A DNA stretch of 64,000 nucleotides from Lamellibrachia satsuma (lineage: Eukaryota > Annelida > Polychaeta > Sabellida > Siboglinidae): contig BSQZ01000001.1 of the NCBI GenBank assembly GCA_033239005.1, forward strand, positions 13,008,000-13,071,999, in the 5' to 3' direction. Position numbers and translations under genes: made by a program. Under the pieces are notes generated by a model. It was not told where the DNA came from and did no database searches. It saw only the letters and a program-made list of their open reading frames with translations. Positions 63,785 to 64,000 of the stretch are shown here, piece after piece. Every line of letters begins with the position of its first letter. The stretch's first letter is position 1.

Positions 63785-63940
63785 TGGCGCCTACACGTAC
63801 CTGGGTACTCGTTTACAGCTGAGTGAACTGTAGTAATGCGGCGGAACAAAACTGCCAAACTTTGGTATGGCAGCAACAGGATTTGAACCCCGGGTTCCTT
63901 CAGTTGAAAGTGTGGTGTTGTAACATTGTGTGGTAGAAAG
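63785..63940 (-). repeat. SINE-2-like tRNA-derived SINE, minus strand
   Basis: The reverse complement carries a B-box-like GGGGTTCAAATCC (near 63890) followed by TTTGGCAGTTTTGTTC and CAGTTCACTCAGCTG. This is the same head-to-body order as in the copies at 42.5 and 43.8 kb, more diverged. Confidence 0.55.
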
Positions 63941-64000
63941 ATCATGAATAAATACATTTTTCATATATCTAAGTCATACGCATACAAAGTGATGACACAG

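Overview
This window is nuclear DNA from an animal, most likely a marine invertebrate; a mollusc or other lophotrochozoan fits best, but that is inference and the species cannot be fixed from sequence alone. The evidence is one intron-rich animal glutamine synthetase gene with GT-AG splice sites, several CR1/L2-like LINE families, tRNA-derived SINEs, many short inverted-repeat DNA elements and very dense microsatellites such as (ACGC)n, (TA)n and (CA)n. No bacterial, plastid or viral gene organisation is visible.

The only clearly intact protein-coding gene is a type II glutamine synthetase on the + strand. Six coding exons run from 36345 to 40407 and give 364 residues, with all expected metal, ATP and glutamate ligands and consistent splice phases. 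The 3' UTR runs to a poly(A) signal at 41165. A CpG-rich block with an E-box, a CCAAT box and a clean splice donor at 31560-31803 is the best candidate for its remote promoter and non-coding first exon. Two possible splice acceptors before the coding start would give two N-termini.

Layout: 1-5.0 kb is AT-rich with a hAT transposase remnant (about 2.0-2.3 kb) and a tRNA-headed SINE (2.8 kb). 5.1-8.2 kb holds broken LINE-A copies (ORF1 esterase, endonuclease, RT) with a SINE between fragments. 8.2-10.9 kb is a second, fairly complete LINE-B. 11-19 kb has a 132-bp TIR element, minisatellites, a LINE C-terminal scrap and an 0.8-kb TIR element. 19.1-21.8 kb is a longer LINE-A copy. 22-31 kb is intergenic with dispersed repeats, hairpins and satellites. 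31.5-41.2 kb is the glutamine synthetase locus, with a short inverted-repeat element and an unidentified decayed coding stretch inside the presumed first intron. 42-47 kb holds nested SINE/MITE insertions and an inverted-repeat element. 47.3-53.5 kb is a minus-strand LINE-A whose 5' part sits in a four-copy tandem array of about 1.2 kb units. 53.9-56 kb is a 2-kb polypyrimidine tract. 57-58 kb is an inverted SINE palindrome around microsatellites. 60.6-61.05 kb is a 34-bp satellite built of small palindromes. 61.5-62.2 kb is a possible piggyBac-like element. 62.7-63.5 kb (minus strand) is a broken transposase-derived ZSWIM3-like gene.

Apart from glutamine synthetase there is no functional cluster. 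The window is mainly a record of mobile-element insertion, nesting and local duplication. I found no convincing new multi-gene system; the most unusual structures are the LINE-derived tandem array, the palindromic satellite and the unidentified coding remnant at 32.4-32.8 kb.
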